From contig JAJEJU010000025.1 in NCBI GenBank assembly GCA_021390615.1, forward strand, positions 1,798,001 to 1,862,000: DNA of 64,000 bases, in the 5' to 3' direction. The stretch's first letter is position 1, and each line of letters opens with the position of its first letter. Under the pieces are notes generated by a model. It worked only from the letters and a program-made list of their open reading frames with translations. It made no database searches and was not told where the DNA came from. This document shows positions 15,969-26,825 of the stretch, one piece after another. The translations under genes were made by a program, and so were the position numbers. The DNA is from Rhodanobacteraceae bacterium ZG21-1 (GTDB taxonomy: Bacteria > Pseudomonadota > Gammaproteobacteria > Xanthomonadales > Rhodanobacteraceae).

Positions 15969-16391
15969 ATGATGTTGCCCAGAACGCTGCAAATCGTCGG
16001 CGGCATCGCCGTGTCCACCTACAGCGTGCTCACCATGGCCTGTGGCCTGGCCATGTTCGCCGAACCGGAACAGGCCCATCCCATGGCGCGGGCCCTGCTT
16101 GGCATGGCCATCGAAGCCGGCGCGCTCTGGGCCTTCATCAAGGGGGCAGACCTGTTGTTCGGTCGGCGCACCCAGGGAGGCCTGATCGGCGCCAGGGCGC
16201 TGCGCATCATCGCCGGCGGCTACGCGGCGCTGCTGGCCGGCGCACTGCTCTTCGCGGTGGACAGTCAACCGCCCCTCGCCAAGATCATGGCCGCGTCAGG
16301 CGGCGCGGTGCTGGTATGGTGCTTGCTCGCCATCGCGCGAAGACGCCAGGCCATCAAGGACCGTGAAGAGCGCAGTCGCCTCAGGGCGTAG
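15969..16391 (+). CDS. Small membrane protein
   Basis: A 140-residue protein with four predicted helices at about residues 7-30, 42-63, 77-98 and 107-124 and a basic, charged C-terminus (ARRRQAIKDREERSRLRA) that should be cytoplasmic. ATG 15969 is preferred to GTG 15900, because the extra residues would be encoded by a repeat-like element. No motif suggests a substrate or enzymatic role. It lies 69 bases after the lipoprotein gene on the same strand and may be co-transcribed. Confidence 0.55.
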   Translation: MMLPRTLQIVGGIAVSTYSVLTMACGLAMFAEPEQAHPMARALLGMAIEAGALWAFIKGADLLFGRRTQGGLIGARALRIIAGGYAALLAGALLFAVDSQPPLAKIMAASGGAVLVWCLLAIARRRQAIKDREERSRLRA

Positions 16392-16471
16392 CGGAAAGGG
16401 CCGGCGCGACGTGCGAGTGCCCTGCCTGACGCCCGCTACCGAGCCAACACCGATCCCGCGAGGAAAAATCA

Positions 16472-16975
16472 TTGGATGGATCGACCATCATTCGCGAAAG
16501 GAACTTGAGCCTGCTGGACGTGCTGGCTCCAGCCGCTGGAATCGTGATTTTCTCTTTTTTTGCATCCGTGCCTGCCGGCATCGGTGTGACTTTGGCGGTG
16601 GCCTTGGCCCTGGCGGCCTTCGCCGTCCGCTACAAACCATTGCCGGACGAGCAGCGGCCAGTCGTTCTTGAAATCAGTTCGCAAGGACTGGTTATCAGGC
16701 GACGCTGGGTCCGCGAGGTCGAGCTACCGTGGCAAGACATCGAAGACATGCAGTTTTCGCGCGGTAACAGAGGCGCGATCTACCTGCACCTGAGCCTCGT
16801 AGAGCCGGGCAAATATCTGGGGCGGTTCATGCGCATGAATCTCTGCATGTCCTGGTATCACGTCTCTGTCCGCATATCGGGCCTGACGCTTTCTCCGGAA
16901 AAGATCGCCTTGGCCGTGAGGGATGCCCGGGAGGCCTTCCTCAAGCATGCCCCGGGCTCGAAAGCGGTGGGATAA
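16472..16975 (+). CDS. Membrane-anchored PH-like domain protein
   Basis: A 167-residue protein with two membrane helices near the N-terminus (residues 15-33 and 35-53), followed by a beta-rich domain: VVLEISSQGLVIRRRWVREV, then ELPWQDIEDMQFSRGNRG. This layout is that of small bacterial PH-domain-like or STM3941-type proteins, in which a short membrane hairpin precedes one barrel. The TTG start at 16472 is supported by GAGGAAAAATCA upstream with normal spacing. The function is unknown, and the family comparison is by pattern only. Confidence 0.55.
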   Translation: MDGSTIIRERNLSLLDVLAPAAGIVIFSFFASVPAGIGVTLAVALALAAFAVRYKPLPDEQRPVVLEISSQGLVIRRRWVREVELPWQDIEDMQFSRGNRGAIYLHLSLVEPGKYLGRFMRMNLCMSWYHVSVRISGLTLSPEKIALAVRDAREAFLKHAPGSKAVG

Positions 16976-17150
16976 GCGATTCGAGGAAACGCATGGGCCT
17001 GCTTCCGGCCCATCGCAGACCTGGGCGACACGGGCTCCAATCATCAGCGGCGCTGGTCGTGTCCAGGCAGAACCGGAACGCCAGCATCGGAGACTGCAAG
17101 CGGCACCAGGCTAAGCAGGCCGACTCACCCGAGCCGCCACCACACCTGGT

Positions 17151-17855
17151 TCACCACGGCACCCGGCGCCCCAGATAGTCGAGATACTGCAGGCCGGCCT
17201 TTCCCGTCTGCGCATCGATGGTATCCGCGAGCTTGGGAATGCTCTCCTCGATGCTCAGCCTTGCCTGGGGACCGCCGATCTCGGTGCGTACCCAGCCGGG
17301 CGCCATCAGCAGCAAGGTCCGCGCATCGCCGGCATGGCGGGCGGCAAAGCTGCGCATGAGCATGTTGAGCGCCGCCTTGCTGGCGCGATACACCTCGAAG
17401 TGCCCGCTCTCGTTGTTGGCGACGCTGCCCTGCCCGGACGACATGATGCCGATCGTGCCCGTGGCAGGCACCAGGTCCTTGAACGCCTCGATCACGCGCA
17501 GCGGGCTTAGCGCATTGGTGAGCATCACGCGCACGAATTCCTCGGTCGACACGTCGGCGACTGTTTCATGATCGGCATTCTTGACGCCGGCGTTGACGAA
17601 CAGCATGTCGAAGCTGCTCGCAGCGAGACGGTCGCGCAGCGCGGCCACCTGCTCTGGCCTGGCGATGTCGACGGTCTCGATCTTGAGGCTATCCCGGTAA
17701 GCCTCCGTCAGCCTGTGCAAGTGAGACGTGCCGGCATCGCGCTCGGTGGCGACCACGCGCCATCCGCGCCTGAGGTATTCCTCCGCCAGGGCGTAGCCGA
17801 GGCCGCGGGAGGCGCCGATGAGCAACAGTTTTTTGTTCGAGGCGAGCGGCGGCAT
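17151..17855 (-). CDS. Short-chain dehydrogenase/reductase
   Basis: A 234-residue classical-type SDR. The N-terminal Rossmann motif is LLIGASRGLGYALAEEYLRR (GxxxGxG), NAG at about residue 90 supports the core, the catalytic Ser lies in GIMSSGQGS, and YRASK holds the catalytic Tyr and Lys. The C-terminal half shows PGWVRTEIGG, the usual cofactor-side loop. It probably catalyses NAD(P)-dependent reduction or oxidation of an alcohol/carbonyl, substrate unknown. It is transcribed divergently from a LysR regulator 183 bases away, which likely controls it. Confidence 0.85.
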   Translation of the reverse strand: MPPLASNKKLLLIGASRGLGYALAEEYLRRGWRVVATERDAGTSHLHRLTEAYRDSLKIETVDIARPEQVAALRDRLAASSFDMLFVNAGVKNADHETVADVSTEEFVRVMLTNALSPLRVIEAFKDLVPATGTIGIMSSGQGSVANNESGHFEVYRASKAALNMLMRSFAARHAGDARTLLLMAPGWVRTEIGGPQARLSIEESIPKLADTIDAQTGKAGLQYLDYLGRRVPW

Positions 17856-18038
17856 CTAGAATGTCCTTGTTCGGCGCATGTCACGAAAGCGGCATGCCGG
17901 GATGCATCCGGAACGACCAGACGACGTCCCGACGAAAGCCTTTCAAGAAGGATAGCGATCATGAGTCCCGGCGGAAGACGTGCGCGCTGCAATCTATACC
18001 TGCACCCGACGCCTTATCGACGCAGGCGTGCCTGAGCC

Positions 18039-18965
18039 ATGCACGATGCCGACCTGAACCTGCTGACCGCGCTGGACGCCCTGCTCGCCGAGGGCAGCGT
18101 GGCCGGCGCAGCGCGACGCCTGGGCCTGAGCGCGTCGGCGATGAGCCGCACCCTGGCGCGCCTGCGCGAGGCGACCGGCGATCCGCTGCTGGTGCGCGCG
18201 GGCCGCAACATGGTGCCGACGCCGCACGCGGCCCAGCTGCGTGAGCGCGTGCATGAACTGGCCCAGGACGTGCACGCCGTGCTGCGCCCGGCGGCCGCCG
18301 GCCTGGACCTTGCCGCGTTGAAGCGCCGCTTTGTTCTGCGCTCCAACGAAAGCTTCGTGGAGATTTTTGCGGCGCCGCTGGTCGCGGCAGCGACCGCGGT
18401 CGCGCCCCAGGTGCATCTGCGTTTTGCACCCAAGGCGGACAAGGACGTGCGCGCGCTGCGCGAGGGCATGATCGACCTGGAGATCGGCGTGCTTGGCGAG
18501 TCGGGCCCGGAGGTGCGCCTGCAGGCGTTGTTCCGCGATCACTTCGTAGGCGTCGTGCGCGCGGGTCATCCCCTGCTCGGCAAGAATCCGATCAGCGCCG
18601 AACGCTACGCGGCCTGCAGCCATGTCGTCGCCTCGCGCCGCGGGCTCGCCCACGGGCCGGTGGATGCAGCCCTCGCCGAACTCGGACTCGCACGCGCGGT
18701 GGTCGCCGTGGTGCCGGGATTCCGGGCCGCCCTGGCCGTTGCCGGCGCCTCCGATCTGGTGGCGCTGGTGACCCATTCGTTTTTCCAGGCGACCCAGGCA
18801 ATCGGCACCCAGTCGAAGCCTACCGGCCTGGTGAGCTTCCCGCTGCCGGTGCGCACCGAGCCGATCACTATCTACCAGATGTGGCATCCGCGCCTCGACG
18901 CCGACCCCGCCCACCGCTGGCTGCGCGGCCTGGTGAAGACGACCTGTCGCGCGCCTGAGTCTTAG
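18039..18965 (+). CDS. LysR-family transcriptional regulator
   Basis: A 308-residue LysR regulator. The N-terminal winged helix-turn-helix (LNLLTALDALLAEGSVAGAA, then RRLGLSASAMSRTLARLREA) is followed by PLLVRAGRNMVPTPHA, the usual linker, and a substrate-binding domain from about residue 90 to 295. ATG 18039 begins four residues before the first helix, as is normal. It faces the SDR gene, the standard arrangement in which a LysR protein controls its divergent neighbour and itself from the shared 183-base region. The co-inducer is unknown. Confidence 0.87.
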   Translation: MHDADLNLLTALDALLAEGSVAGAARRLGLSASAMSRTLARLREATGDPLLVRAGRNMVPTPHAAQLRERVHELAQDVHAVLRPAAAGLDLAALKRRFVLRSNESFVEIFAAPLVAAATAVAPQVHLRFAPKADKDVRALREGMIDLEIGVLGESGPEVRLQALFRDHFVGVVRAGHPLLGKNPISAERYAACSHVVASRRGLAHGPVDAALAELGLARAVVAVVPGFRAALAVAGASDLVALVTHSFFQATQAIGTQSKPTGLVSFPLPVRTEPITIYQMWHPRLDADPAHRWLRGLVKTTCRAPES

Positions 18966-19610
18966 TCGTCGCCAGCGCGAGGGCTGAGGCGAAGTAGAAG
19001 ACGCGCCTCCGTTGCACAGGTATGCGGCGCCAACCAGGCTCGCCTTGCATGGCACTCGCTTTGCGCTGCGGCCGGTCATGCGACCGCTCGCCACTTCAAC
19101 GCGGTCTCGGTCCGAGAGATACCTGGTCGAACGATCATCGAAGCAGGCATGGCGGGCATGCAGCCATCCGCTCTCGAGCGGTCGCCTGGACAGCGCTGCC
19201 GTCATCCGACTTCGACATCCTAAGTCGGATGACCTGTTCCCAGCTCCGACTCGCATGGAGGCTGCAGCCCGTCTCTCAAGCAAGTGGGTGGCGCCAGGCA
19301 TCAGGCGACCGCGCGCCGAAGCGACTGCGCATCGACAGGACATCCGCCGCACGTGATCAAGGAGATGACCGAGCTGGGCCGCCATCGCCAAGGCCCGATC
19401 CTCACGCAACACCGGCCACCCGGCATCATCGGCCGGCCCTCGGCGGAATACGCCTTCTGCGAAGATCGCGCGGGACAGGCCAGTCGCAGCCCTTCGATCG
19501 CGATGCCAACCGGCCGGCATGCGCATCGAAAATCAAGCGCGATGGTTGCTGCAGATCCTGCGTCGAACCGACGGACCAGGCACTGCCTGCGAACGCCGCC
19601 CGCGGCGGAT
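18966..19610. other. Intergenic stretch with one strong hairpin
   Basis: 645 bases without a supported gene. The open frames here lack ribosome-binding sites and domain content. The only clear structure is the 12-bp-stem inverted repeat at 19201-19233, listed separately. Confidence 0.45.
19201..19233. repeat. Perfect 12-bp inverted repeat (hairpin)
   Basis: GTCATCCGACTT at 19201-19212 pairs perfectly with AAGTCGGATGAC at 19222-19233, with a 9-base loop. There is no adjacent T-run in either direction, so a normal terminator is unlikely. It stands alone in a gene-free stretch. Confidence 0.7.
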
Positions 19611-20468
19611 TCAGGCCATGACGATCGTCGCGATCGCCGCGACTGCCAGCAGCAGGCCGAGCACATTCACCGCGCTCAGCCGTTCGCGGAACACCAGCAT
19701 GCCGGTCAGCGCGCCCAGTGCCACCACGCCCAGGTTCATGCTGGCGATCACCTGCGCGGGCCGCTGGGCCAGCGCCTGATGACCGCGGAGATAGAACGCG
19801 ATGTTGCCGAAGTTGAGCAGGCCCAGCAGCACGCCGGCCAGCACACCGTGCCAGCTGAGGCGAGTGCGGCCGGTCGCGGCGCGCCACAGCAGCAGCGACA
19901 GCGCGACCAGCAGCGACAGCACGAAGGTCGCCAGCAGCGTCGCGGCGAACGACAGCCCGGCCAGCGACACGCGCTTGAGCAGCACGTCGATCGCGCCGAA
20001 GCCGACGAACACCAGCAGCGGATAGGTCCAGGCGGCGCGCCCCTCGATCGGCCGCACGGCGTGCCGACCCCACATCATCGCCAGCAGCGCGAGCAGGCCC
20101 AGCGCGATGCCGGCGAGCTTGAGCGGGCGAGCCGGCTCGCCGAACCACAGGAAGGCCGCAAGCAGCGAGATCAGCAGCGACAGCCGCTGCGCCGCATCGC
20201 TGCGCACGATGCCGGCATGGCGCACCGAAGCGCCCAAGGCCAGGAAGATGGTCGGCAGCAGCAGGCCCAGTCCGATCAGCCCGATCCACGGCGTGCCCGG
20301 CGAGGCCAGGGTGTGTACGTCCGGTTGCAGCAGCCAGGCGGTCAGCGCGGCGGCCACCACATAGTTCCAGGTCACCGCCTGGCCGACATCGACGCGCCAG
20401 CGCGGCGCCAGCTTGAGCAGCACCGACACCAGCACACTGCAGATGACGGCGAACAAGACGTAGATCAT
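19611..20468 (-). CDS. EamA/DMT-family transporter
   Basis: A 285-residue protein with ten predicted membrane helices arranged as two EamA-type halves, typical of the drug/metabolite transporter superfamily. The second half ends with QVIASMNLGVVALGALTGML followed by VFRERLSAVNVLGLLLAVAA, the signature 'PLFTALLGxxxLGExLs...G' region of the family. Substrates of such carriers range from amino acids to metabolites and cannot be read from sequence. The gene stands alone on the minus strand, with the praB-like gene 130 bases upstream having its own terminator. Confidence 0.82.
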   Translation of the reverse strand: MIYVLFAVICSVLVSVLLKLAPRWRVDVGQAVTWNYVVAAALTAWLLQPDVHTLASPGTPWIGLIGLGLLLPTIFLALGASVRHAGIVRSDAAQRLSLLISLLAAFLWFGEPARPLKLAGIALGLLALLAMMWGRHAVRPIEGRAAWTYPLLVFVGFGAIDVLLKRVSLAGLSFAATLLATFVLSLLVALSLLLWRAATGRTRLSWHGVLAGVLLGLLNFGNIAFYLRGHQALAQRPAQVIASMNLGVVALGALTGMLVFRERLSAVNVLGLLLAVAAIATIVMA

Positions 20469-20552
20469 GAGGACATCGCGACGGCGGAAAGCGTGACAGC
20501 TTAAAGCCTGTCGCCGCGGCCATGCAGCCCGTACCGGGGCCGCTCATGCAAA

Positions 20553-20574
20553 GGGCGCCTGTCGCCAGGCGCCC
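20553..20574 (-). terminator. Hairpin after the PraB-like gene
   Basis: GGGCGCCTG at 20553-20561 pairs with CAGGCGCCC at 20566-20574 around a four-base loop. On the minus strand it follows the PraB-like stop by 25 bases and is followed by a short CTTT, so it is a plausible but weak intrinsic terminator. Confidence 0.55.
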
Positions 20575-20598
20575 CGCCAAACATGAATCAGCCGATCC

Positions 20599-21063
20599 TT
20601 ACTGCAGGACCAGCGGCGGTGTGGTGGTCAGCGTACCGCTGACCGTGCAGCTGCCCGACAGGCCTGCGTTGTTGAAGCTGAGTTCGCTGGTCGTATTGCT
20701 CCAGCTCGCGCCGATCGTGCTCGGGCCGCAGTTGCCGAACGGCGTGCTCACCGTAATGCCGGCGACGTTCACCGACGAAACCGAGGTCGCGCTGATCGTC
20801 CACGGAAAGCCGGTGGCCTTGATCACGCCGCAGCTGGTCGCGCCCGAGAAGCTGGCCGCCGTGACGGTCGCGGTGCCGTTGGCATTCACCGTGCCGGTGA
20901 AGTTCGCCGTGCAGCTCAGGCTGATGGGGCCCTGGGTCAGGGTGGTCGAACCGGTGGCCGAGAACGGGCCCGTCGGGGTGATCGAGGTGGCGAATGCGGA
21001 TGCCGACAGGGCGATGCCCAGAACCAACACCGAACCCGCACTGATCGCTTTCAAAGTCTTCAT
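20599..21063 (-). CDS. Secreted PraB-like protein
   Basis: A 154-residue secreted protein with signal peptide MKTLKAISAGSVLVLGIALS ending at ASAFA. The mature part is Thr/Ser/Gly-rich and beta-rich, with cysteines at regular places (SLSCTANFTGTV, ATSCGVIKAT, GNCGPS, SGSCTVSG), probably two disulfides. The layout TITPTGPFSATGSTTL-like start, FSGATSCG, GFPWTIS, and STPFGNCGPS is close to what I remember of PraB, a Pseudomonas secreted protein linked to alkane growth and biofilm matrix. The start has GGAG 7 bases upstream. Exported, matrix-like protein is confident; PraB identity is tentative. Confidence 0.65.
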   Translation of the reverse strand: MKTLKAISAGSVLVLGIALSASAFATSITPTGPFSATGSTTLTQGPISLSCTANFTGTVNANGTATVTAASFSGATSCGVIKATGFPWTISATSVSSVNVAGITVSTPFGNCGPSTIGASWSNTTSELSFNNAGLSGSCTVSGTLTTTPPLVLQ

Positions 21064-21587
21064 GACGTCTCCTCATGGGTGATGGCGACTTGCGCCAATA
21101 GCCGACACTTGCGGCGCACACGGATGCACCACGGATGGTCGGATTTGATGTGGCCATGGCGCCGTTCAAGGCGTCGGCCTCGCGTCCTTGGCTGCCTGAG
21201 TGGTGGGAGGATCTGGGGGCGACAGGCATCCATTCATGGGGCCGTGCCGTTGGTCTCGCGACCGGCGCATGAAGGACCATACGCCACAGCACTGCCCGGC
21301 AAACACGAGTATCAAGCGCCTGTTTGGAGAGGCAATCACGCCGCAGCGCGGCAAAAAAGTGATGCCTGACCCACTCCTAAGTCAGACGTGTCGTTTTCTG
21401 TGAAGTCATGCACAGGCAACGCGCGACATCGGCGCGCGAACCTTGCCAAAGCCTCGCCACATCGCGGCTGTCCGCAGGATGTCGACGTAAAGGCATGCGA
21501 AACCGGCAGTCGCGGCGAGGCGACCGCGACGGCGGACAGAGAGGAATGCGCTGCGGTTTCGCGAGCTGAAGCTGCTGCAACGCAGCG
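21064..21587. other. Intergenic stretch upstream of the PraB-like gene
   Basis: 524 bases between the PraB-like start and the end of eda. I see no gene and no strong structure. It should contain the PraB-like promoter and the 3' end of the Entner-Doudoroff transcript. Confidence 0.4.
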
Positions 21588-22232
21588 TCAGCGCAAGGCC
21601 TTCGCCTCGCGTGCGAGCTGCTCGATGCCGGCCCAGTCGCCAGCCTTCAGTTTGTCCGCCGGCGTGAGCCAGGAACCGCCCACGCAGACCACGTTGGGCA
21701 GGCCGAGAAAGTCATGCGCATTGGCCAGGCTGATGCCGCCGGTAGGGCAGAAACGCACCTGCGGCAGCGGGCTGGCCCAGGCGCCGATCAGCTTGTGCCC
21801 GCCAGCCGGTACCGCCGGGAAAAATTTCAGGAAGCGATAGCCGCGCTCGAGCAGATGCATCACTTCGCTGGCGGTTGCCGTGCCGGGCAGCAGCGGCAGC
21901 TCGCTGTCGTCCGCCGCGTCGAGCAGCTTGGGCGACACGCCGGGCGACACCGCGAAGCGCGCGCCGGCCTGCTGCGCGGCGTGCAGGTCCTTCGGCGTGA
22001 GCACGGTGCCCACGCCGACCACCGCGCCTTCGACTTCGGCCGCGATCGCGCGGATCGCTTCCAGCGCCGCCGGTGTGCGCAGGGTCACCTCGATCGCCGG
22101 CGTGCCGCCGGCCACCAGGGCGCGTGCCATCGGCACCGCGGCCTTGGCGTCGTCGATGATCACCACCGGCACCACCGGCGCCAGCTTGAGGGTGGCTTCG
22201 ACCTGCTGCTGCTTGTGTTCGATGGGGCTCAT
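21588..22232 (-). CDS. eda: KDPG aldolase (Entner-Doudoroff)
   Basis: 2-dehydro-3-deoxy-phosphogluconate aldolase, 214 residues: cleaves KDPG to pyruvate and glyceraldehyde 3-phosphate, the last step of the Entner-Doudoroff pathway. The family blocks are present: VVPVVIIDD, IEVTLRTPAALEAIRAIAAE with the active-site Glu, GVGTVLTP, FAVSPG, and RFLKFFPAVPAGG with the Schiff-base Lys; CPTGGIS follows. ATG 22232 is chosen because GGAA lies 7 bases upstream. The ORF is open further upstream, but that sequence is the edd-eda spacer. Last gene of the zwf-pgl-edd-eda operon. Confidence 0.95.
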   Translation of the reverse strand: MSPIEHKQQQVEATLKLAPVVPVVIIDDAKAAVPMARALVAGGTPAIEVTLRTPAALEAIRAIAAEVEGAVVGVGTVLTPKDLHAAQQAGARFAVSPGVSPKLLDAADDSELPLLPGTATASEVMHLLERGYRFLKFFPAVPAGGHKLIGAWASPLPQVRFCPTGGISLANAHDFLGLPNVVCVGGSWLTPADKLKAGDWAGIEQLAREAKALR

Positions 22233-22392
22233 GGGCATTTCCAAGTCGAATGGGTTCGGACACTCAAGAACGCGACGGCCGCGCCGCAGCACGACCAAAC
22301 TTCTGCGCGCCGCGGCGCGAGTAAGCTGCCGGCCTGATCCGCATCCACGGATTCAGCGCTTGCGCGAGGCTGGCGTGGCTCGTGCGCATTGT

Positions 22393-24213
<1,821 letters not shown>

Positions 24214-24289
24214 GCGACGACTCCGATCACTCGAGCATGCCCCAGAGCGGTGGCATGCGATGGAAAAATTTCGATGCGGCGCGCGGCGC

Positions 24290-24994
24290 TCAGGGGCACC
24301 AGTACACCGCCACCGGTACGCGCTCCTGGGTCAGCACCGCGCGCACCGGATACTGCGCGGCCTCGCCCAGGCCCAGCCGCGCGTCGGCCAGCAGGTCGCG
24401 CTTGGCCTCGCCCTCAATGTGCAGGTACAGCGCGCGCGTGCGCAGCAGGGTCGGCAAGCTGAAGGTGATGCGCGGCTCGCCGGCGCCGGCGGCGCGCATC
24501 GGCAGCACGTGCGCGGTGCCGGCCAGGTCCAGCGCCTCGGCCAGATGGTCGCCGCCCGGAAAGAACGAGGCGGTGTGGCCGTCCGGCCCCATGCCGAGGA
24601 TCACCGCGTCGAACGGCAGCGGCAGCGCGGCGACGCGCGCCTCGACCTCGGCCAGCCCGGCCTCCGGCGTCGGTGCCTGGTCGTACAGCGGCACGAAGCG
24701 CGCGGCCGCGGCGGCGTGCTGCAGCAGGTGCTGCTGCACCAGGCGCGCGTTGGAGCGTTCGTCGGTGTCGGGCACCCAGCGTTCGTCGACCAGGGTGATC
24801 TGCACCTTGGACCAGTCCAGCGCGATCTGCGACAGCCGCTCGAACAGATGCAGCGGCGTGCTGCCGCCGGAGACCGCGAGCAGGGCCTGACCGCGCTCGG
24901 CGAGGCCGGCGCGCAGCTGGTCGGCAATGCGCTCGGCCAGCACGCGCGCCAGGGTTTGGCGATCGGTGAAACCGTGAGTGGTGACGTCTAGCAC
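24290..24994 (-). CDS. pgl: 6-phosphogluconolactonase
   Basis: A 234-residue Pgl of the SOL/DevB class that hydrolyses 6-phosphogluconolactone. Motifs: [20 protein letters not shown] (phosphate site), [36 protein letters not shown] with the catalytic His, and [20 protein letters not shown] place the start at GTG 24994: GGAG lies 8 bases upstream and MLDVTTH is a normal N-terminus. The longer frame from 25033 overlaps a possible 46-codon ORF. Unlike many xanthomonad operons, no glk lies between pgl and edd. Confidence 0.93.
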   Translation of the reverse strand: MLDVTTHGFTDRQTLARVLAERIADQLRAGLAERGQALLAVSGGSTPLHLFERLSQIALDWSKVQITLVDERWVPDTDERSNARLVQQHLLQHAAAAARFVPLYDQAPTPEAGLAEVEARVAALPLPFDAVILGMGPDGHTASFFPGGDHLAEALDLAGTAHVLPMRAAGAGEPRITFSLPTLLRTRALYLHIEGEAKRDLLADARLGLGEAAQYPVRAVLTQERVPVAVYWCP

Positions 24995-25128
24995 GATGGA
25001 AACTCCGGTTCGTTGTTGGTCACGCCCGGCCACGCATGCGTGCGGCCCGGCGACGTTTCCTTACCGCGCAGCTCGAACAAGCCGCTGCGCTCGATCGCGG
25101 GCATGCCGGCGCGGCCCGGCATGCTCAT
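24988..25128 (-). CDS. Possible 46-residue leader or coupling ORF between zwf and pgl
   Basis: An ATG at 25128, preceded by AGGAG (GCAGGAGCTGGTAGCC), opens a 46-codon frame through the 199-base zwf-pgl gap. Its stop codon TAG overlaps the GTG start region of pgl (GTGCTAG), the geometry expected for translational coupling. The peptide MSMPGRAGMPAIERSGLFEL... has no recognised domain. It may be a small protein, a coupling leader, or chance; the good ribosome-binding site and the precise junction argue for real translation. Confidence 0.35.
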   Translation of the reverse strand: MSMPGRAGMPAIERSGLFELRGKETSPGRTHAWPGVTNNEPEFPSC

Positions 25129-25193
25129 GGCTACCAGCTCCTGCGTTCCCGCAACGTGCACATGCTGTCCACTGACCACGACGTGGAGGCTCC

Positions 25194-26657
25194 CTATTCG
25201 CTGTCCTCGTTCCAGGTACGGCCATCGCGCTCGATCAACGCGACCGAGGCGCTCGGCCCCCAGGTGCCGGCGGTGTAGGGCCGCGGCGGCTCGCCGCTGG
25301 CCGCCCACGCGGCGAGAATGGGATCGGCCCAGCGCCAGGCCGCCTCGACCTCGTCGCGGCGCATGAACAGGGTGGGGTTGCCGCGCACCACGTCGAGCAG
25401 CAGCCGCTCGTAGGCGTCCGGCTGCTGCACGCCGAAGGCTTCGGCAAAGCTCATGTCCAGCGGCACATGGCGCAGGCGCAGGCCGCCCGGGCCGGGATGC
25501 TTGATGGTCAGCCACAGCTTCACGCCCTCGTCGGGCTGCAGCCGCAGCACCAGCCGGTTCTGCGCCAGCGTGCCGGCGGACGAGTCGAAGATGGAATGCG
25601 GCACCGGCTTGAACGCCACCACGATCTCCGACACGCGGTTGGGCAGGCGCTTGCCGGTGCGCAGATAGAACGGCACGCCGGCCCAGCGCCAGTTGGCGAT
25701 GCCGGCCTTCAGCGCGACGAAGGTTTCGGTGTTGGACTTGCCGTCCTTCAGCTCGTCGAGATAACCCGGCACGTGCTGGCCGTCGGCGTTGCCGGCGCGG
25801 TACTGGCCACGCACGGTGAGCTGCGCCGCGTTGCTGTCGTCGACCGGGGTGAGCGAGTTGAGCACCTTCAGCTTCTCGTCGCGCACCGCGTCGGGCGCCA
25901 GCGAGGATGGCGGCTCCATCGCCACCATGCACAGCAGCTGCAGCATGTGGTTCTGCACCATGTCGCGCAGCGCGCCGGCATGGTCGTAGTAGCCGGCGCG
26001 ATGGCCCACGCCCACGGTTTCGGCCACGGTGATCTGCACGTGGTCGATGTGCCCGTTGTTCCACAGCGGCTCGAACAGCGCGTTGCCGAAGCGCAGGGCC
26101 AGCAGGTTCTGCACGGTCTCCTTGCCGAGGTAGTGGTCGATGCGGAAGGTCTGCGACTCGTCGAACACCTGGCCGACCGCGTCGTTGATCTGGTTGGCGC
26201 TGGCCAGGTTGCGGCCGATCGGCTTTTCCAGCACCACGCGCGCCTTACCCTCGTTGAGCCGGTAGTGGCCCAGCCGTCCGCAGATGTCGACGAACAGTTC
26301 CGGCGAGGTGGAGAGATAGAACACCCGCACGTGCTCGGGCTGCTCGCCGATCATCTCGGCGAAGGCGTCCCAGCCGGCGTCCTTGCGCGCATCCAGCGAG
26401 CGGTAGCCGACCTGCTGCAGGAAGGCTTCCAGCGTCTTGGCGTCGGCCACGTCGGCCAGCGCGGCCTGCAGCTGCTTGCGGTAGCCGGCATCGTCCAGCG
26501 CCTCGCGGGCCACGCCCACGATGCGGCTGCCGGCGGGAATCTGGCCATCCGCATGGCGACGCAGCAGGGCCGGCAGCAGCTTGCGGTAGGCGAGGTCGCC
26601 GGTGCCGCCGAAGATCACCAGATCGAACGCTTCGACCGGCGCGAAATTAGCCGTCAC
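25194..26657 (-). CDS. zwf: Glucose-6-phosphate dehydrogenase
   Basis: A 487-residue G6PD, the entry enzyme of the operon, converting glucose 6-phosphate to 6-phosphogluconolactone with NADP or NAD. The nucleotide-binding motif is FDLVIFGGTGDLAYRKLLPA, the substrate/catalytic motif is RIDHYLGKETVQNLLALRF with the active-site His/Lys, and the family blocks VVLEKPIGRNL and FYLRTGKRL are intact. GTG 26657 is selected: GAGGTG lies 6 bases upstream and the length then matches known G6PDs; the frame is open back to 26909 through the regulatory region. A divergent GntR gene lies 199 bases away. Confidence 0.96.
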   Translation of the reverse strand: MTANFAPVEAFDLVIFGGTGDLAYRKLLPALLRRHADGQIPAGSRIVGVAREALDDAGYRKQLQAALADVADAKTLEAFLQQVGYRSLDARKDAGWDAFAEMIGEQPEHVRVFYLSTSPELFVDICGRLGHYRLNEGKARVVLEKPIGRNLASANQINDAVGQVFDESQTFRIDHYLGKETVQNLLALRFGNALFEPLWNNGHIDHVQITVAETVGVGHRAGYYDHAGALRDMVQNHMLQLLCMVAMEPPSSLAPDAVRDEKLKVLNSLTPVDDSNAAQLTVRGQYRAGNADGQHVPGYLDELKDGKSNTETFVALKAGIANWRWAGVPFYLRTGKRLPNRVSEIVVAFKPVPHSIFDSSAGTLAQNRLVLRLQPDEGVKLWLTIKHPGPGGLRLRHVPLDMSFAEAFGVQQPDAYERLLLDVVRGNPTLFMRRDEVEAAWRWADPILAAWAASGEPPRPYTAGTWGPSASVALIERDGRTWNEDSE

Positions 26658-26698
26658 AGGACACCTCGATGCGATACGGAGTAGTAGAACCTCGATCG

Positions 26699-26715
26699 TA
26701 CCAGTGACATACCAG
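26699..26715 (-). promoter_or_regulatory. Operator-like site proximal to zwf
   Basis: TACCAGTGACATACCAG at 26699-26715; read from the zwf side it is CTGGTATGTCACTGGTA, two TGGTA units in direct repeat. The same arrangement, on the opposite strand, recurs in front of the GntR gene (26826-26844). Confidence 0.6.
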
Positions 26716-26781
26716 AAGGCAACAGGCATCTCATAAGCCCGGTACTCGCGGAATAAATGCCCTCGGGCATAAAACGTTTTC

Positions 26782-26788
26782 ACTGGTA
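26782..26788 (+). promoter_or_regulatory. Single ACTGGTA unit in the zwf-gntR intergenic region
   Basis: An isolated ACTGGTA, identical to the units in the two paired sites, roughly midway between them. Confidence 0.4.
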
Positions 26789-26825
26789 CGGCCGTCATCG
26801 CCGCAGTGCAGCAAGGCATTGCGGA

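Noticed and set aside
19301..19666. 121-codon minus-strand frame downstream of the EamA gene
   Set aside because: It overlaps the EamA 3' end in another frame, has no ribosome-binding site and no domain.
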